From Marthasterias glacialis (taxonomy: Eukaryota; Echinodermata; Asteroidea; Forcipulatida; Asteriidae), in assembly GCA_911728455.2 (NCBI GenBank), contig OU452238.1, forward strand, positions 13,362,049 to 13,426,048: a DNA stretch of 64,000 bases, given 5' to 3'. Position numbers and translations under genes: made by a program. The notes under the pieces are model-generated. The model worked only from the letters and a program-made list of their open reading frames with translations, did no database searches and was not told the DNA's origin. Every line of letters starts with the position of its first letter. Position 1 is the first letter of the stretch. Below, piece by piece: positions 20,649-34,719 of this stretch.

Positions 20649-23600
20649 GCTGGCTTCAGTCCAGCACACACGTAGCGGCCTTGTCTACTGTTGACGTACA
20701 CAGAGCATGGCCGTTTGCTCAGGACTTCTTCGGGGTGTCCTCACTCCGCGGTCCCTGGCATCCTCCCTGTTTATCCCACAACCCCAAGACCGGCATTTTC
20801 GGAAAGCCCATGAGCAGGGCTTTCCAACAGTGACAGACTTGTCAGTTTTCCGCCAATACTTTGGGAGATAGAGCCGTTGCTAAGTCTTGTTTTCACTCTG
20901 TTACAGCTTCGTGTACAAAAGTGCCATTAGACAGGTGTTTGAAGCGCATTCGGAGCAGCCCCGCTCTCTGGTGGTTTCAAGGCGGAAGATGGTCCTGGCT
21001 GGCCGGGAAAACTGGATTTTCGGATGCAGGACTATGGCAGCTACCTGCAGGTACAAGAAATTTCTCTCTAGCCCCATTATTTGTGGAGTTATTGGCCGTG
21101 GCGCTGCCGACTTCATTTTTCGGCGTTTTTTTTTTTTTTTTTTTTTTTTGCTGGCTTCAGTCCAGCACACACGTAGCGGCCTTGGCTATTGTTGACCTAC
21201 ACAGAGCATGGCCATTTGCTCTTGACATCTTCGGGGTGTCCTCACTCCGCGGTCCCTGGCATCCTCCCTGTTTATCCCACAACCCCAAGACCGGCATTTT
21301 CGGAAAGCCCATGAGCAGGGCTTTCCAACAGTGTCAGACTTGTCAGTTTTCCGCCAATACTTTGGGAGATAGAGCCGTTGCTAAGTCTTTTTTTCACTCT
21401 GTTACAGCTTCGTGTACAAAAGTGCCATTAGACAGGTGTTTGAAGCGCATTCGGAGCAGCCCCGCTCTCTGGTGGTTTCAACGCGGAAGATGGCCCTGGC
21501 TGGCCAGGAAAACTGGGTTTTCGGATGCAGGACTATGGCAGCTACCTGCAGGTACAAGAAATTTCTCTCTAGCCCCATTATTTGTGGAGTTATTGGCCGT
21601 GTCGCTGCCGACTTCTTTTTTCGGCGTTTTTTTTTTTTTTTTTTTTTTTTGCTGGCTTCAGTCCAGCACACACGTAGCGGCCTTGTCTACTGTTGACGTA
21701 CACAGAGCATGGCCGTTTGCACAGGACTTCTTCGGGGTGTCCTCACTCCGCGGTCCCTGGCATCCTCCCTGTTTATCCCACAACCCCAAGACCGGCATTT
21801 TCGGAAAGCCCATGAGCAGGGCTTTCCAACAGTGACAGACTTGTCAGTTTTCCGCCAATACTTTGGGAGATAGAGCCGTTGCTAAGTCTTGTTTTCACTC
21901 TGTTACAGCTTCGTGTACAAAAGTGCCATTAGACAGGTGTTTGAAGCGCATTCGGAGCAGCCCCGCTCTCTGGTGGTTTCAAGGCGGAAGATGGTCCTGG
22001 CTGGCCGGGAAAACTGGATTTTCGGATGCAGGACTATGGCAGCTACCTGCAGGTACAAGAAATTTCTCTCTAGCCCCATTATTTGTGGAGTTATTGGCCG
22101 TGGCGCTGCCGACTTCTTTTTTCGGCGTTTTTTTTTTTTTTTTTTTTTTTTTGCTGGCTTCAGTCCAGCACACACGTAGCGGCCTTGGCTATTGTTGACC
22201 TACACAGAGCATGGCCATTTGCTCTTGACATCTTCGGGGTGTCCTCACTCCGCGGTCCCTGGCATCCTCCCTGTTTATCCCACAACCCCAAGACCGGCAT
22301 TTTCGGAAAGCCCATGAGCAGGGCTTTCCAACAGTGTCAGACTTGTCAGTTTTCCGCCAATACTTTGGGAGATAGAGCCGTTGCTAAGTCTTGTTTTCAC
22401 TCTGTTACAGCTTCGTGTACAAAAGTGCCATTAGACAGGTGTTTGAAGCGCATTCGGAGCAGCCCCGCTCTCTGGTGGTTTCAACGCGGAAGATGGCCCT
22501 GGCTGGCCAGGAAAACTGGGTTTTCGGATGCAGGACTATGGCAGCTACCTGCAGGTACAAGAAATTTCTCTCTAGCCCCATTATTTGTGGAGTTATTGGC
22601 CGTGTCGCTGCCGACTTCTTTTTTCGGCGTTTTTTTTTTTTTTTTTTTTTTTTGCTGGCTTCAGTCCAGCACACACGTAGCGGCCTTGTCTACTGTTGAC
22701 GTACACAGAGCATGGCCGTTTGCACAGGACTTCTTCGGGGTGTCCTCACTCCGCGGTCCCTGGCATCCTCCCTGTTTATCCCACAACCCCAAGACCGGCA
22801 TTTTCGGAAAGCCCATGAGCAGGGCTTTCCAACAGTGACAGACTTGTCAGTTTTCCGCCAATACTTTGGGAGATAGAGCCGTTGCTAAGTCTTGTTTTCA
22901 CTCTGTTACAGCTTCGTGTACAAAAGTGCCATTAGACAGGTGTTTGAAGCGCATTCGGAGCAGCCCCGCTCTCTGGTGGTTTCAAGGCGGAAGATGGTCC
23001 TGGCTGGCCGGCAAAACTGGATTTTCGGATGCAGGACTATGGCAGCTACCTGCAGGTACAAGAAATTTCTCTCTAGCCCCATTATTTGTGGAGTTATTGG
23101 CCGTGGCGCTGCCGACTTCTTTTTTCGGCGTTTTTTTTTTTTTTTTTTTTTTTTGCTGGCTTCAGTCCAGCACACACGTAGCGGACTTGGCTATTGTTGA
23201 CCTACACAGAGCATGGCCATTTGCTCTTGACATCTTCGGGGTGTCCTCACTCCGCGGTCCCTGGCATCCTCCCTGTTTATCCCACAACCCCAAGACCGGC
23301 ATTTTCGGAAAGCCCATGAGCAGGGCTTTCCAACAGTGTCAGACTTGTCAGTTTTCCGCCAATACTTTGGGAGATAGAGCCGTTGCTAAGTCTTTTTTTC
23401 ACTCTGTTACAGCTTCGTGTACAAAAGTGCCATTAGACAGGTGTTTGAAGCGCATTCGGAGCAGCCCCGCTCTCTGGTGGTTTCAACGCGGAAGATGGCC
23501 CTGGCTGGCCAGGAAAACTGGGTTTTCGGATGCAGGACTATGGCAGCTACCTGCAGGTACAAGAAATTTCTCTCTAGCCCCATTATTTGTGGAGTTATTG

Positions 23601-23655
23601 GCCGTGGCGCTGCCGACTTCTTTTTTCGGCGTTTTTTTTTTTTTTTTTTTTTTCT
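20649..23655 (+). repeat. Three-fold 1-kb dimer M42-M47
   Basis: M42, M44 and M46 (20649, 21651, 22654) share ccttgtctactg, caggacttc, agtgacagac and caaggcgg. M43, M45 and M47 (21150, 22153, 23155) share gacctac, type A, ggccaggaaaactggg and caacgcgg. The step between like monomers is 1002-1003 bp. The caggacttc haplotype of M42, M44 and M46 is an intermediate between types A and B. M43 and M47 also share a G-to-T change giving gtctttttttc that M45 lacks, so the three dimers did not arise by simple serial copying alone. Confidence 0.88.
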
Positions 23656-25642
23656 GCTGGCTTCAGTCCAGCACACACGTAGCGGCCTTGGCTATTGTTG
23701 ACCTACACAGAGCATGGCCATTTGCTCTTGACATCTTCGGGGTGTCCTCACTCCGCGGTCCCTGGCATCCTCCCTGTTTATCCCACAACCCCAAGACCGG
23801 CATTTTCGGAAAGCCCATGAGCAGGGCTTTCCAACAGTGTCAGACTTGTCAGTTTTCCGCCAATACTGTGGGAGATAGAGCCGTTGCTAAGTCTTGTTTT
23901 CACTCTGTTAAAGCTTCGTGTACAAAAGTGCCATTAGACAGGTGTTTGAAGCGCATTCGGAGCAGCCCCGCTCTCTGGTGGTTTCAAGGCGGAAGATGGT
24001 CCTGGCTGGCCGGGAAAACTGGATTTTCGGATGCAGGACTATAGCAGCTACCTGCAGGTACAAGAAATTTCTCTCTAGCCCCATTATTTATGGAGTTATT
24101 GGCCGTGGCGCTGCCGACTTCTTTTTTCGGCGTTTTTTTTTTTTTTTTTTTTTTTTTGCTGGCTTCAGTCCAGCACACACGTAGCGGCCTTGGCTATTGT
24201 TGACGTACACAGAGCATGGCCGTTTGCACTGGACTTCTTCGGGGTGGCCTCACTCCGCGGTCCCTGGCATCCTCCCTGTTTATCCCACAACCCCAAGACC
24301 GGCATTTTCGGAAAGCCCATGAGCAGGGCTTTCCAACAGTGTCAGACTTGTCAGTTTTCCGCCAATACTTTGGGAGATAGAGACGTTGCTAAGTCTTGTT
24401 TTCACTCTGTTACAGCTTCGTGTACAAAAGTGCCATTAGACAGGTGTTTGAAGCGCATTCGGAGCAGCCCCGCTCTCTGATGGTTTCAAGGCGGAAGATG
24501 GCCCTGGCTGGCCGGGAAAACTAGATTTTCGGATGCAGGACTATGGCAGCTACCTGCAGGTACAAGAAATTTCTCTCTAGCCCCATTATTTGTGGAGTTA
24601 TTGGCCGTGGCGCTGCCGACTTCTTTTTTCGGCGTTTTTTTTTTTTGTTTTTGTTTTTTTTGCTGGCTTCAGTCCAGCACACACGTAGCGGCCTTGTCTA
24701 CTGTTGACGTACACAGAGCATGGCCGTTTGCACTGGACTTCTTCGGGGTGTCCTCACTCCGCGGTCCCTGGCATCCTCCCTGTTTATCCCACAACCCCAA
24801 GACCGGCATTTTCGGAAAGACCATGAGCAGGGCTTTCCAACAGTGTCAGACTTGTCAGTTTTCCGCCAATACTTTGGGAGATAGAGCCGTTGCTAAGTCT
24901 TGTTTTCACTCTGTTACAGCTTCGTGTACAAAAGTGCCATTAGACAGGTGTTTGAAGCGCATTCGGAGCAGCCCCGCTCTCTGATGGTTTCAACGCGGAA
25001 GATGGCCCTGGCTGGCCGGGAAAACTAGATTTTCGGATGCAGGACTATGGCAGCTACCTGCAGGTACAAAAAATTTCTCTCTAGCCCCATTATTTGTGGA
25101 GTTATTGGCCGTGGCGCTGCCGACTTCTTTTTCGGCGTTTTTTTTTTTTTTTTTTTTTTTTTTGCTGGCTTCAGTCCAGCACACACGTAGCGGCCTTGTC
25201 TACTGTTGACGTACACAGAGCATGGCCGTTTGCACTGGACTTCTTCGGGGTGTCCTCACTCCGCGGTCCCTGGCATCCTCCCTGTTTATCCCACAACCCC
25301 AAGACCGGCATTTTCGGAAAGCCCATGAGCAGGGCTTTCCAACAGTGTCAGACTTGTCAGTTTTCCGCCAATACTTTGGGAGATAGAGCCGTTGCTAAGT
25401 CTTGTTTTCACTCTGTTACAGCTTCGTGTACAAAAGTGCCATTAGACAGGTGTTTGAAGCGCATTCGGAGCAGCCCCGCTCTCTGATGATTTCAACGCGG
25501 AAGATGGCCCTGGCTGGCCGGGAAAACTAGATTTTCGGATGCAGGACTATGGCAGCTACCTGCAGGTACAAGAAATTTCTCTCTAGCCCCATTATTTGTG
25601 GAGTTATTGGCCGTGGCGCTGCCGACTTCTTTTTTTGGCGTG

Positions 25643-25674
<32 letters not shown>

Positions 25675-26675
25675 GCTTCAGTCCAGCACACACGTAGCGG
25701 CCTTGGCTATTGTTGACGTACACAGAGCATGGCCATTTGCTCTTGACATCTTCGGGGTATCCTCACTCCGCGGTCCCTGGCATCCTCCCTGTTTATCCCA
25801 CAACCCCAAGACCGGCATTTTCGGAAAGCCCATGAGCAGGGCTTTCCAACAGTGTCAGACTTGTCAGTTTTCCGCCAATACTTTGGGAGATAGAGCCGTT
25901 GCTAAGTCTTGTTTTCACTCTGTTACAGCTTCGTGTACAAAAGTGCCATTAGACAGGTGTTTGAAGCGCATTCGGAGCAGCCCCGCTCTCTGATGATTTC
26001 AACGCGGAAGATGGCCCTGGCTGGCCGGGAAAACTAGATTTTCGGATGCAGGACTATGGCAGCTACCTGCAGGTACAAGAAATTTCTCTCTAGCCCCATT
26101 ATTTGTGGAGTTATTGGCCGTGGCGCTGCCGACTTCTTTTTTTGGCGTGTTTTTTTTTTTTTTTTTTTTTTTTTTGCTGGCTTCAGTCCAGCACACACGT
26201 AGCGGCCTTGGCTATTGTTGACGTACACAGAGCATGGCCATTTGCTCTTGACATCTTCGGGGTATCCTCACTCCGCGGTCCCTGGCATCCTCCCTGTTTA
26301 TCCCACAACCCCAAGACCGGCATTTTCGGAAAGCCCATGAGCAGGGCTTTCCAACAGTGTCAGACTTGTTAGTTTTCCGCCAATACTGTGGGAGATAGAG
26401 CCGTTGCTAAGTCTTGTTTTCACTCTGTTACAGCTTCGTGTACAAAAGTGCCATTAGACAGGTGTTTGAAGCGCATTCGGAGCAGCCCCGCTCTCTGATG
26501 GTTTCAACGCGGAAGATGGCCCTGGCTGGCCGGGAAAACTAGATTTTCGGATGCAGGACTATGGCAGCTACCTGCAGGTACAAGAAATTTCTCTCTAGCC
26601 CCATTATTTATGGAGTTATTGGCCGTGGCGCTGCCGACTTCTTTTTCGGCGTTTTTTTTTTTTTTTTTTTTTTTT
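23656..26675 (+). repeat. Mixed monomers M48-M53
   Basis: Monomers start at 23656, 24158, 24662, 25164, 25671 and 26176. From M48 on, tttgtggag changes to tttatggag in many units. From M49 on, ctctggtgg is replaced by ctctgatgg or ctctgatgatt, which puts a stop into the main open frame. M48 has ctatagcag. M50 has a T-run interrupted twice by G (24647 and 24653 area) and aaagaccatg, which breaks one arm of the 9-bp inverted repeat. M52 and M53 are near-duplicates with ggggtatcc and an uninterrupted run of 27-28 T. No clear multi-monomer period was seen. Confidence 0.82.
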
Positions 26676-28657
26676 GCTGGCTTCAGTCCAGCACACACGT
26701 AGCGGCCTTGGCTATTGTTGACGTACACAGAGCATGGCCGTTTGCACTGGACTTCTTCGGGGTGTCCTCACTCCGCGGTCCCTGGCATCCTCCCTGTTTA
26801 TCCCACAACCCCAAGACCGGCATTTTCGGAAAGCCCATGAGCAGGGCTTTCCAACAGTGTCAGACTTGTCAGTTTTCCGCCAATACTTTGGGAGATAGAG
26901 CCGTTGCTAAGTCTTGTTTTCACTCTGTTACAGATTCGTGTACAAAAGTGCCATTAGACAGGTGTTTGAAGCGCATTCGGAGCAGCCCCGCTCTCTGATG
27001 GTTTCAAGGCGGAAGATGGCCCTGGCTGGCCGGGAAAACAAGATTTTCGGATGCAGGACTATGGGAGCTACCTGCAGGTACAAGAAATTTCTCTCTAGCC
27101 CCATTATTTATGGAGTTATTGGCCGTGGCGCTGCCGACTTCTTTTTTCGGCGTTTTTTTTTTTTTTTTTTTTTTGCTGGCTTCAGTCCAGCACACACGTA
27201 GCGGCCTTGGCTATTGTTGACGTACACAGAGCATGGCCGTTTGCACTGGACTTCTTCGGGGTGTCCTCACTCAGTGGTCCCTGGCATCCTCCCTGTTTAT
27301 CCCACAACCCCAAGACCGGCATTTTCGGAAAGCCCATGAGCAGGGCTTTTCAACAGTGTCAAACTTGTCAGTTTTCCGCCAATACTTTGGGAGATAGAGC
27401 CGTTGCTAAGTCTTGTTTTCACTCTGTTACAGATTCGTGTACAAAAGTGCCATTAGACAGGTGTTTGAAGCGCATTCGGAGCAGCCCCGCTCTCTGATGG
27501 TTTCAAGGCGGAAGATGGCCCTGGCTGGCCGGGAAAACTAGATTTTCGGATGCAGGACTATGGCAGCTACCTGCAGGTACAAGAAATTTCTCTCTAGCCC
27601 CATTATTTATGGAGTTATTGGCCGTGGCGCTGCCGACTTCTTTTTTCGGCGTTTTTTTTTTTTTTTTTTTTTTTTTTGCTGGCTTCAGTCCAGCACACAC
27701 GTAGCGGCCTTGGCTATTGTTGACATATACAGAGCATGGCCATTTGCTCTTGACATCTTCGGGGTGTCCCCACTCCGCGGTCCCTGGCATCCTCCCTGTT
27801 TATCCCACAACCCCAAGACCGGCATTTTCGGAAAGCCCATGAGCAGGGCTTTCAAACAGTGTCAGATTTGACAGTTTTCCGCCAATACTTTGGGAGATAG
27901 AGCCGTTGCTAAGTCTTGTTTTCACTCTGTTACAGCTTCGTGTACAAAAGTGCCATTAGACAGGTGTTTGAAGCGCATTCGGAGCAGCCCCGCTCTCTGG
28001 TGGTTTCAACGCGGAAGATGGCCCTGGCTGGCCGGGAAAACTACATTTTCGGATGCAGGACCATGGCAGCTACCTGCAGGTACAAGAAATTTCTCTCTAG
28101 CCCCATTATTTATGGAGTTATTGGCCGTGGCGCTGCCGACTTCTTTTTTTGGCGTGTTTTTTTTTTTTTTTTCTTTTTTTGCTGGCTTCAGTCCAGCACA
28201 CACGTAGCAGCCTAGGCTATTGTTGACGTACACAGAGCATGGCCATTTGCTCTTGACATCTTCGGGGTGTCCTCACTCAGCGGTCCCTGGCATCCTCCCT
28301 GTTTATCCCACAACCCCAAGACCGGCATTTTCGGAAAGCCCATGAGCAGGGCTTTCCAACAGTGTCAGACTTGTCAGTTTCCCGCCAATACTTTGGGAGA
28401 TAGACCCGTTGCTAAGTCTTGTTTTCACTCTGTTACAGCTTCGTGTACAAAAGTGCCATTAGACAGGTGTTTGAAGCGCATTCGGAGCAGCCCCGCTCTC
28501 TGGTGGTTTCAACGCGGAAGATGGCCCTGGCTGGCCGGGAAAACTAGATTTTCGGATGCAGGACTATGGCAGCTACCTGCAGGTACAAGAAATTTCTCTC
28601 TAGCCCCATTATTTATGGAGTTATTGGCCGTGGCGCTGCCGACTTCTTTTTTTGGCG

Positions 28658-28688
<31 letters not shown>

Positions 28689-30164
28689 GCTTCAGTCCAG
28701 CACACACGTAGCAGCCTAGGCTATTGTTGACGTACACAGAGCATGGCCATTTGCTCTTGACATCTTCGGGGTGTCCTCACTCCGCGGTCCCTGGCATCCT
28801 CCCTGTTTATCCCACAACCCCAAGACCGGCATTTTCGGAAAGCCCATGAGCAGGGCTTTCCAACAGTGTCAGACTTGTCAGTTTTCCGCCAATACTTTGG
28901 GAGATAGAGCCGATGCTAAGTCTTGTTTTCACTCTGTTACAGATTCGTGTACAAAAGTGCCATTAGACAGGTGTTTGAAGCGCATTCGGAGCAGCCCCGC
29001 TCTCTGGTGGTTTCAACGCGGAAGATGGCCCTGGCTGGCCGGGAAAACTAGATTTTCGGATGCAGGACTATGGCAGCTACCTGCAGGTACAAGAAATTTC
29101 TCTCTAGCCCCATTATTTATGGAGTTATTGGCCGTGGCGCTGCCGACTTCTTTTTGCGGCGTTTTTTTTTTTTTTTTTTTTTTTTTTGCTGGCTTCAGTC
29201 CAGCACACAAGTAGCGGCCTTGGCTATTGTTGACGTACACAGAGCATGGCCGTTTGCACTGGACTTCTTCGGGGTGTCCTCACTCAGCGGTCCCTGGCAT
29301 CCTCCCTGTTTATCCCACAACCCCAAGACCGGCATTTTCGGAAAGCCCATGAGCAGGGCTTTCCAACAGTGTCAGACTTGTCAGTTTCCCGCCAATACTT
29401 TGGGAGATAGAGCCGTTGCTAAGTCTTGTTTTCATTCTGTTACAGCTTCGTCTACAAAAGTGCCATTAGACAGGTGTTTGAAGCGCATTCGGAGCAGCCC
29501 CGCTCTCTGGTGGTTTCAACGCGGAAGATGGCCCTGGCTGGCCGGGAAAACCAGATTTTCGGATGCAGGACTATGGCAGCTACCTGCAGGTACAAGAAAT
29601 TTCTCTCTAGCCCCATTATTTATGGAGTTATTGGCCGTGGCGCTGCCGACTTCTTTTTCGGCGTTTTTTTTTTTTTTTTTTTTTTTTGCTGGCTTCAGTC
29701 CAGCACACACGTAGCGGCCTTGGCTATTGTTGACGTACACAGAGCATGGCCGTTTGCACTGGACTTCTTCGGGGTGTCCTCACTCCGCGGTCCCTGGCAT
29801 CCTCCCTGTTTATCCCACAACCCCAAGACCGGCATTTTCGGAAAGCCCATGAGCAGGGCTTTTCAACAGTGTCAGACTTGTCAGTTTTCCGCCAATACTT
29901 TGGGAGATAGAGCCGTTGCTAAGTCTTGTTTTCACTCTGTTACAGATTCGTGTACAAAAGTGCCATTAGACAGGTGTTTGAAGCGCATTCGGAGCAGCCC
30001 CGCTCTCTGATGGTTTCAAGGCGGAAGATGGCCCTGGCTGGCCGGGAAAACTAGATTTTCGGATGCAGGACTATGGCAGCTACCTGCAGGTACAAGAAAT
30101 TTCTCTCTAGCCCCATTATTTATGGAGTTATTGGCCGTGGCGCTGCCGACTTCTTTTTTTGGCG

Positions 30165-30195
<31 letters not shown>

Positions 30196-33174
30196 GCTTC
30201 AGTCCAGCACACACGTAGCAGCCTAGGCTATTGTTGACGTACACAGAGCATGGCCATTTGCTCTTGACATCTTCGGGGTGTCCTCACTCCGCGGTCCCTG
30301 GCATCCTCCCTGTTTATCCCACAACCCCAAGACCGGCATTTTCGGAAAGCCCATGAGCAGGGCTTTCCAACAGTGTCAGACTTGTCAGTTTTCCGCCAAT
30401 ACTTTGGGAGATAGAGCCGATGCTAAGTCTTGTTTTCACTCTGTTACAGATTCGTGTACAAAAGTGCCATTAGACAGGTGTTTGAAGCGCATTCGGAGCA
30501 GCCCCGCTCTCTGGTGGTTTCAACGCGGAAGATGGCCCTGGCTGGCCGGGAAAACTAGATTTTCGGATGCAGGACTATGGCAGCTACCTGCAGGTACAAG
30601 AAATTTCTCTCTAGCCCCATTATTTATGGAGTTATTGGCCGTGGCGCTGCCGACTTCTTTTTGCGGCGTTTTTTTTTTTTTTTTTTTTTTTTTGCTGGCT
30701 TCAGTCCAGCACACAAGTAGCGGCCTTGGCTATTGTTGACGTACACAGAGCATGGCCGTTTGCACTGGACTTCTTCGGGGTGTCCTCACTCAGCGGTCCC
30801 TGGCATCCTCCCTGTTTATCCCACAACCCCAAGACCGGCATTTTCGGAAAGCCCATGAGCAGGGCTTTCCAACAGTGTCAGACTTGTCAGTTTCCCGCCA
30901 ATACTTTGGGAGATAGAGCCGTTGCTAAGTCTTGTTTTCATTCTGTTACAGCTTCGTCTACAAAAGTGCCATTAGACAGGTGTTTGAAGCGCATTCGGAG
31001 CAGCCCCGCTCTCTGGTGGTTTCAACGCGGAAGATGGCCCTGGCTGGCCGGGAAAACCAGATTTTCGGATGCAGGACTATGGCAGCTACCTGCAGGTACA
31101 AGAAATTTCTCTCTAGCCCCATTATTTATGGAGTTATTGGCCGTGGCGCTGCCGACTTCTTTTTCGGCGTTTTTTCTTTTTTTTTTTTTTTTTGCTGGCT
31201 TCAGTCCAGCACACACGTAGCGGCCTTGGCTATTGTTGACGTACACAGAGCATGGCCGTTTGCACTGGACTTCTTCGGGGTGTCCTCACTCCGCGGTCCC
31301 TGGCATCCTCCCTGTTTATCCCACAACCCCAAGACCGGCATTTTCGGAAAGCCCATGAGCAGGGCTTTTCAACAGTGTCAGACTTGTCAGTTTTCCGCCA
31401 ATACTTTGGGAGATAGAGCCGTTGCTAAGTCTTGTTTTCACTCTGTTACAGATTCGTGTACAAAAGTGCCATTAGACAGGTGTTTGAAGCGCATTCGGAG
31501 CAGCCCCGCTCTCTGATGGTTTCAAGGCGGAAGATGGCCCTGGCTGGCCGGGAAAACTAGATTTTCGGATGCAGGACTATGGCAGCTACCTGCAGGTACA
31601 AGAAATTTCTCTCTAGCCCCATTATTTATGGAGTTATTGGCCGTGGCGCTGCCGACTTCTTTTTTCGGCGTTTTTTTTTTTTTTTTTTTTTTTGCTGGCT
31701 TCAGTCCAGCACACACGTAGCGGCCTTGGCTATTGTTGACGTACACAGAGCATGGCCGTTTGCACTGGACTTCTTCGGGGTGTCCTCACTCAGCGGTCCC
31801 TGGCATCCTCCCTGTTTATCCCACAACCCCAAGACCGGCATTTTCGGAAAGCCCATGAGCAGGGCTTTTCAACAGTGTCAAACTTGTCAGTTTTCCGCCA
31901 ATACTTTGGGAGATAGAGCCGTTGCTAAGTCTTGTTTTCACTCTGTTACAGATTCGTGTACAAAAGTGCCATTAGACAGGTGTTTGAAGCGCATTCGGAG
32001 CAGCCCCGCTCTCTGATGGTTTCAAGGCGGAAGATGGCCCTGGCTGGCCGGGAAAACTAGATTTTCGGATGCAGGACTATGCCAGCTACCTGCAGGTACA
32101 AGACATTTCTCTCTAGCCCCATTATTTATGGAGTTATTGGCCGTGGCGCTGCCGACTTCTTTTTTCGGCGTTTTTTTTTTTGTTTTTTTTTTTTTTGCTG
32201 GCTTCAGTCCAGCACACACGTAGCGGCCTTGGCTATTGTTGACATATACAGAGCATGGCCATTTGCTCTTGACATCTTCGGGGTGTCCCCACTCCGCGGT
32301 CCCTGGCATCCTCCCTGTTTATCCCACAACCCCAAGACCGGCATTTTCGGAAAGCCCATGAGCAGGGCTTTCCAACAGTGTCAGATTTGACAGTTTTCCG
32401 CCAATACTTTGGGAGATAGAGCCGTTGCTAAGTCTTGTTTTCACTCTGTTACAGCTTCGTGTACAAAAGTGCCATTAGACAGGTGTTTGAAGCGCATTCG
32501 GAGCAGCCCCGCTCTCTGGTGGTTTCAACGCGGAAGATGGCCCTGGCTGGCCGGGAAAACTAGATTTTCGGATGCAGGACTATGGCAGCTACCTGCAGGT
32601 ACAAGAAATTTCTCTCTAGCCCCATTATTTATGGAGTTATTGGCCGTGGCGCTGCCGACTTCTTTTTTCGGCGTTTTTTTTTTTTTTTTTTTTTTTTGCT
32701 GGCTTCAGTCCAGCACACACGTAGCAGCCTAGGCTATTGTTGACGTACACAGAGCATGGCCATTTGCTCTTGACATCTTCGGGGTGTCCTCACTCCGCGG
32801 TCCCTGGCATCCTCCCTGTTTATCCCACAACCCCAAGACCGACATTTTCGGAAAGCCCATGAGCAGGGCTTTCCAACAGTGTCAGACTTGTCAGTTTTCC
32901 GCCAATACTTTGGGAGATAGAGCCGTTGCTAAGTCTTGTTTTCACTCTGTTACAGATTCGTGTACAAAAGTGCCATTAGACAGGTGTTTGAAGCGCATTC
33001 GGAGCAGCCCCGCTCTCTGGTGGTTTCAAGGCGGAAGATGGTCCTGGCTGGCCGGGAAAACTACATTTTCGGATGCAGGACTATGGCAGCTACCTGCAGG
33101 TACAAGAAATTTCTCTCTAGCCCCATTATTTATGGAGTTATTGGCCGTGGCGCTGCCGACTTCTTTTTTTGGCG

Positions 33175-33202
<28 letters not shown>
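26676..33202 (+). repeat. Nested 9-mer duplication block M54-M66
   Basis: Monomers start at 26676, 27175, 27678, 28181, 28685, 29188, 29688, 30192, 30694, 31194, 31694, 32197 and 32698. M55, M56 and M57 are matched by M64, M65 and M66 at 4517-4519 bp, that is nine monomers. Shared rare markers are gtcaaacttg (M55, M64), gacatatac with gtcagatttgac (M56, M65) and cagcctagg (M57, M66). The nine-monomer offset contains a tandem trimer (28685-31693). Most units here carry cagattcg in place of cagcttcg. Confidence 0.87.
28685..31693 (+). repeat. Tandem trimer M58-M60 / M61-M63 (1506 bp)
   Basis: M58, M59 and M60 are repeated as M61, M62 and M63 at offsets of 1507, 1506 and 1506 bp. Rare private markers are copied faithfully: cagcctagg, gagccgatgc and tttttgcggcg in M58/M61, and acacaagtag, tcattctg and cgtctac in M59/M62. 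The main difference I see is a C inside the T-run of M62 (31176 area). This is among the most recent-looking duplications in the window. Confidence 0.92.
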
Positions 33203-33206
<4 letters not shown>

Positions 33207-33679
33207 GCGTCAGTCCAGCACACACGTAGCAGCCTAGGCTATTGTTGACGTACACAGAGCATGGCCAATTGCTCTTGACATCTTCGGGGTGTCCTCACTC
33301 CGCGGTCCCTGGCATCCTCCCTGTTTATCCCACAACCCCAAGACCGGCATTTTCGGAAAGCCCATGAGCTGGGCTTTCCAACAGTGTCAGACTTGTCAGT
33401 TTTCCGCCAATACTTTGGGAGATAGAGCCGTTGCTAAGTCTTGTTTTCACTCTGTTACAGCTTCGTGTACAAAAGTGCCATTAGACAGGTGTTTGAAGCG
33501 CATTCGGAGCAGCCCCGCTCTCTGGTGGTTTCAAGGCGGAAGATGGTCCTGGCTGGCCGGGAAAACTACATTTTCGGATGCAGGACTATGGCAGCTACCT
33601 GCAGGTACAAGAAATTTCTCTCTAGCCCCATTATTTATGGAGTTATTGGCCGTGGCGCTGCCGACTTCTTTTTTTGGCG

Positions 33680-33710
<31 letters not shown>

Positions 33711-34182
33711 GCTTCAGTCCAGCACACACGTAGCAGCCTAGGCTATTGTTGACGTACACAGAGCATGGCCATTTGCTCTTGACATCTTCGGGGTGTCCTC
33801 ACTCCGCGGTCCCTGGCATCCTCCCTGTTTATCCCACAACCCCAAGACCGGCATTTTCGGAAAGCCCATTAGCAGGGCTTTCCAACAGTGTCAGACTTGT
33901 CAGTTTTCCGCCAATACTTTGGGAGATAGAGCCGTTGCTAAGTCTTGTTTTCACTCTTTTACAGATTCGTGTACAAAAGTGCCATTAGACAGGTGTTTGA
34001 AGCGCATTCGGAGCAGCCCCGCTCTCTGGTGGTTTCAAGGCGGAAGATGGTCCTGGCTGGCCGGGAAAACTACATTTTCGGATGCAGGACTATGGCAGCT
34101 ACCTGCAGGTACAAGAAATTTCTCTCTAGCCCCATTATTTATGTAGTTATTGGCCGTGGCGCTGCCGACTTCTTTTTTTGGC

Positions 34183-34213
<31 letters not shown>

Positions 34214-34686
34214 GCTTCAGTCCAGCACACACGTAGCGGCCTTGGCTATTGTTGACGTACACAGGGCATGGCCGTTTGCACTGGACTTCTTCGGGGTGTC
34301 CTCACTCCGCGGTCTCTGGCATCCTCCCTGTTTATCCCACAACCCCAAGACCGGCATTTTCGGAAAGCCCATGAGCAGGGCTTTCCAACAGTGTCAGACT
34401 TGTCAGTTTTCCGCCAATACTTTGGGAGATAGAGCCGTTGTTAAGTCTTGTTTTCACTCTGTTACAGCTTCGTGTACAAAAGTGCCATTAGACAGGTGTT
34501 TGAAGCGCATTCGGAGCAGCCCCGCTCTCTGGTGGTTTCAACGCGGAAGATGGCCCTGGCTGGCCGGGAAAACTAGATTTTCGGATGCAGGACTATGGCA
34601 GCTACCTGCAGGTACAAGAAATTTCTCTCTAGCCCCATTATTTATGTAGTTATTGGCCGTGGCGCTGCCGACTTCTTTTTTCGGCG

Positions 34687-34719
<33 letters not shown>

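Noticed and set aside
22866..24044. Open frame of 392 codons, the longest in the window, and many similar frames of 200-390 codons
   Set aside because: They are products of a stop-free monomer frame continuing through T-runs whose length happens to be in register. They contain long phenylalanine runs, shift frame with T number, and differ mainly by non-synonymous and nonsense changes. No known domain, start context or gene structure is seen.
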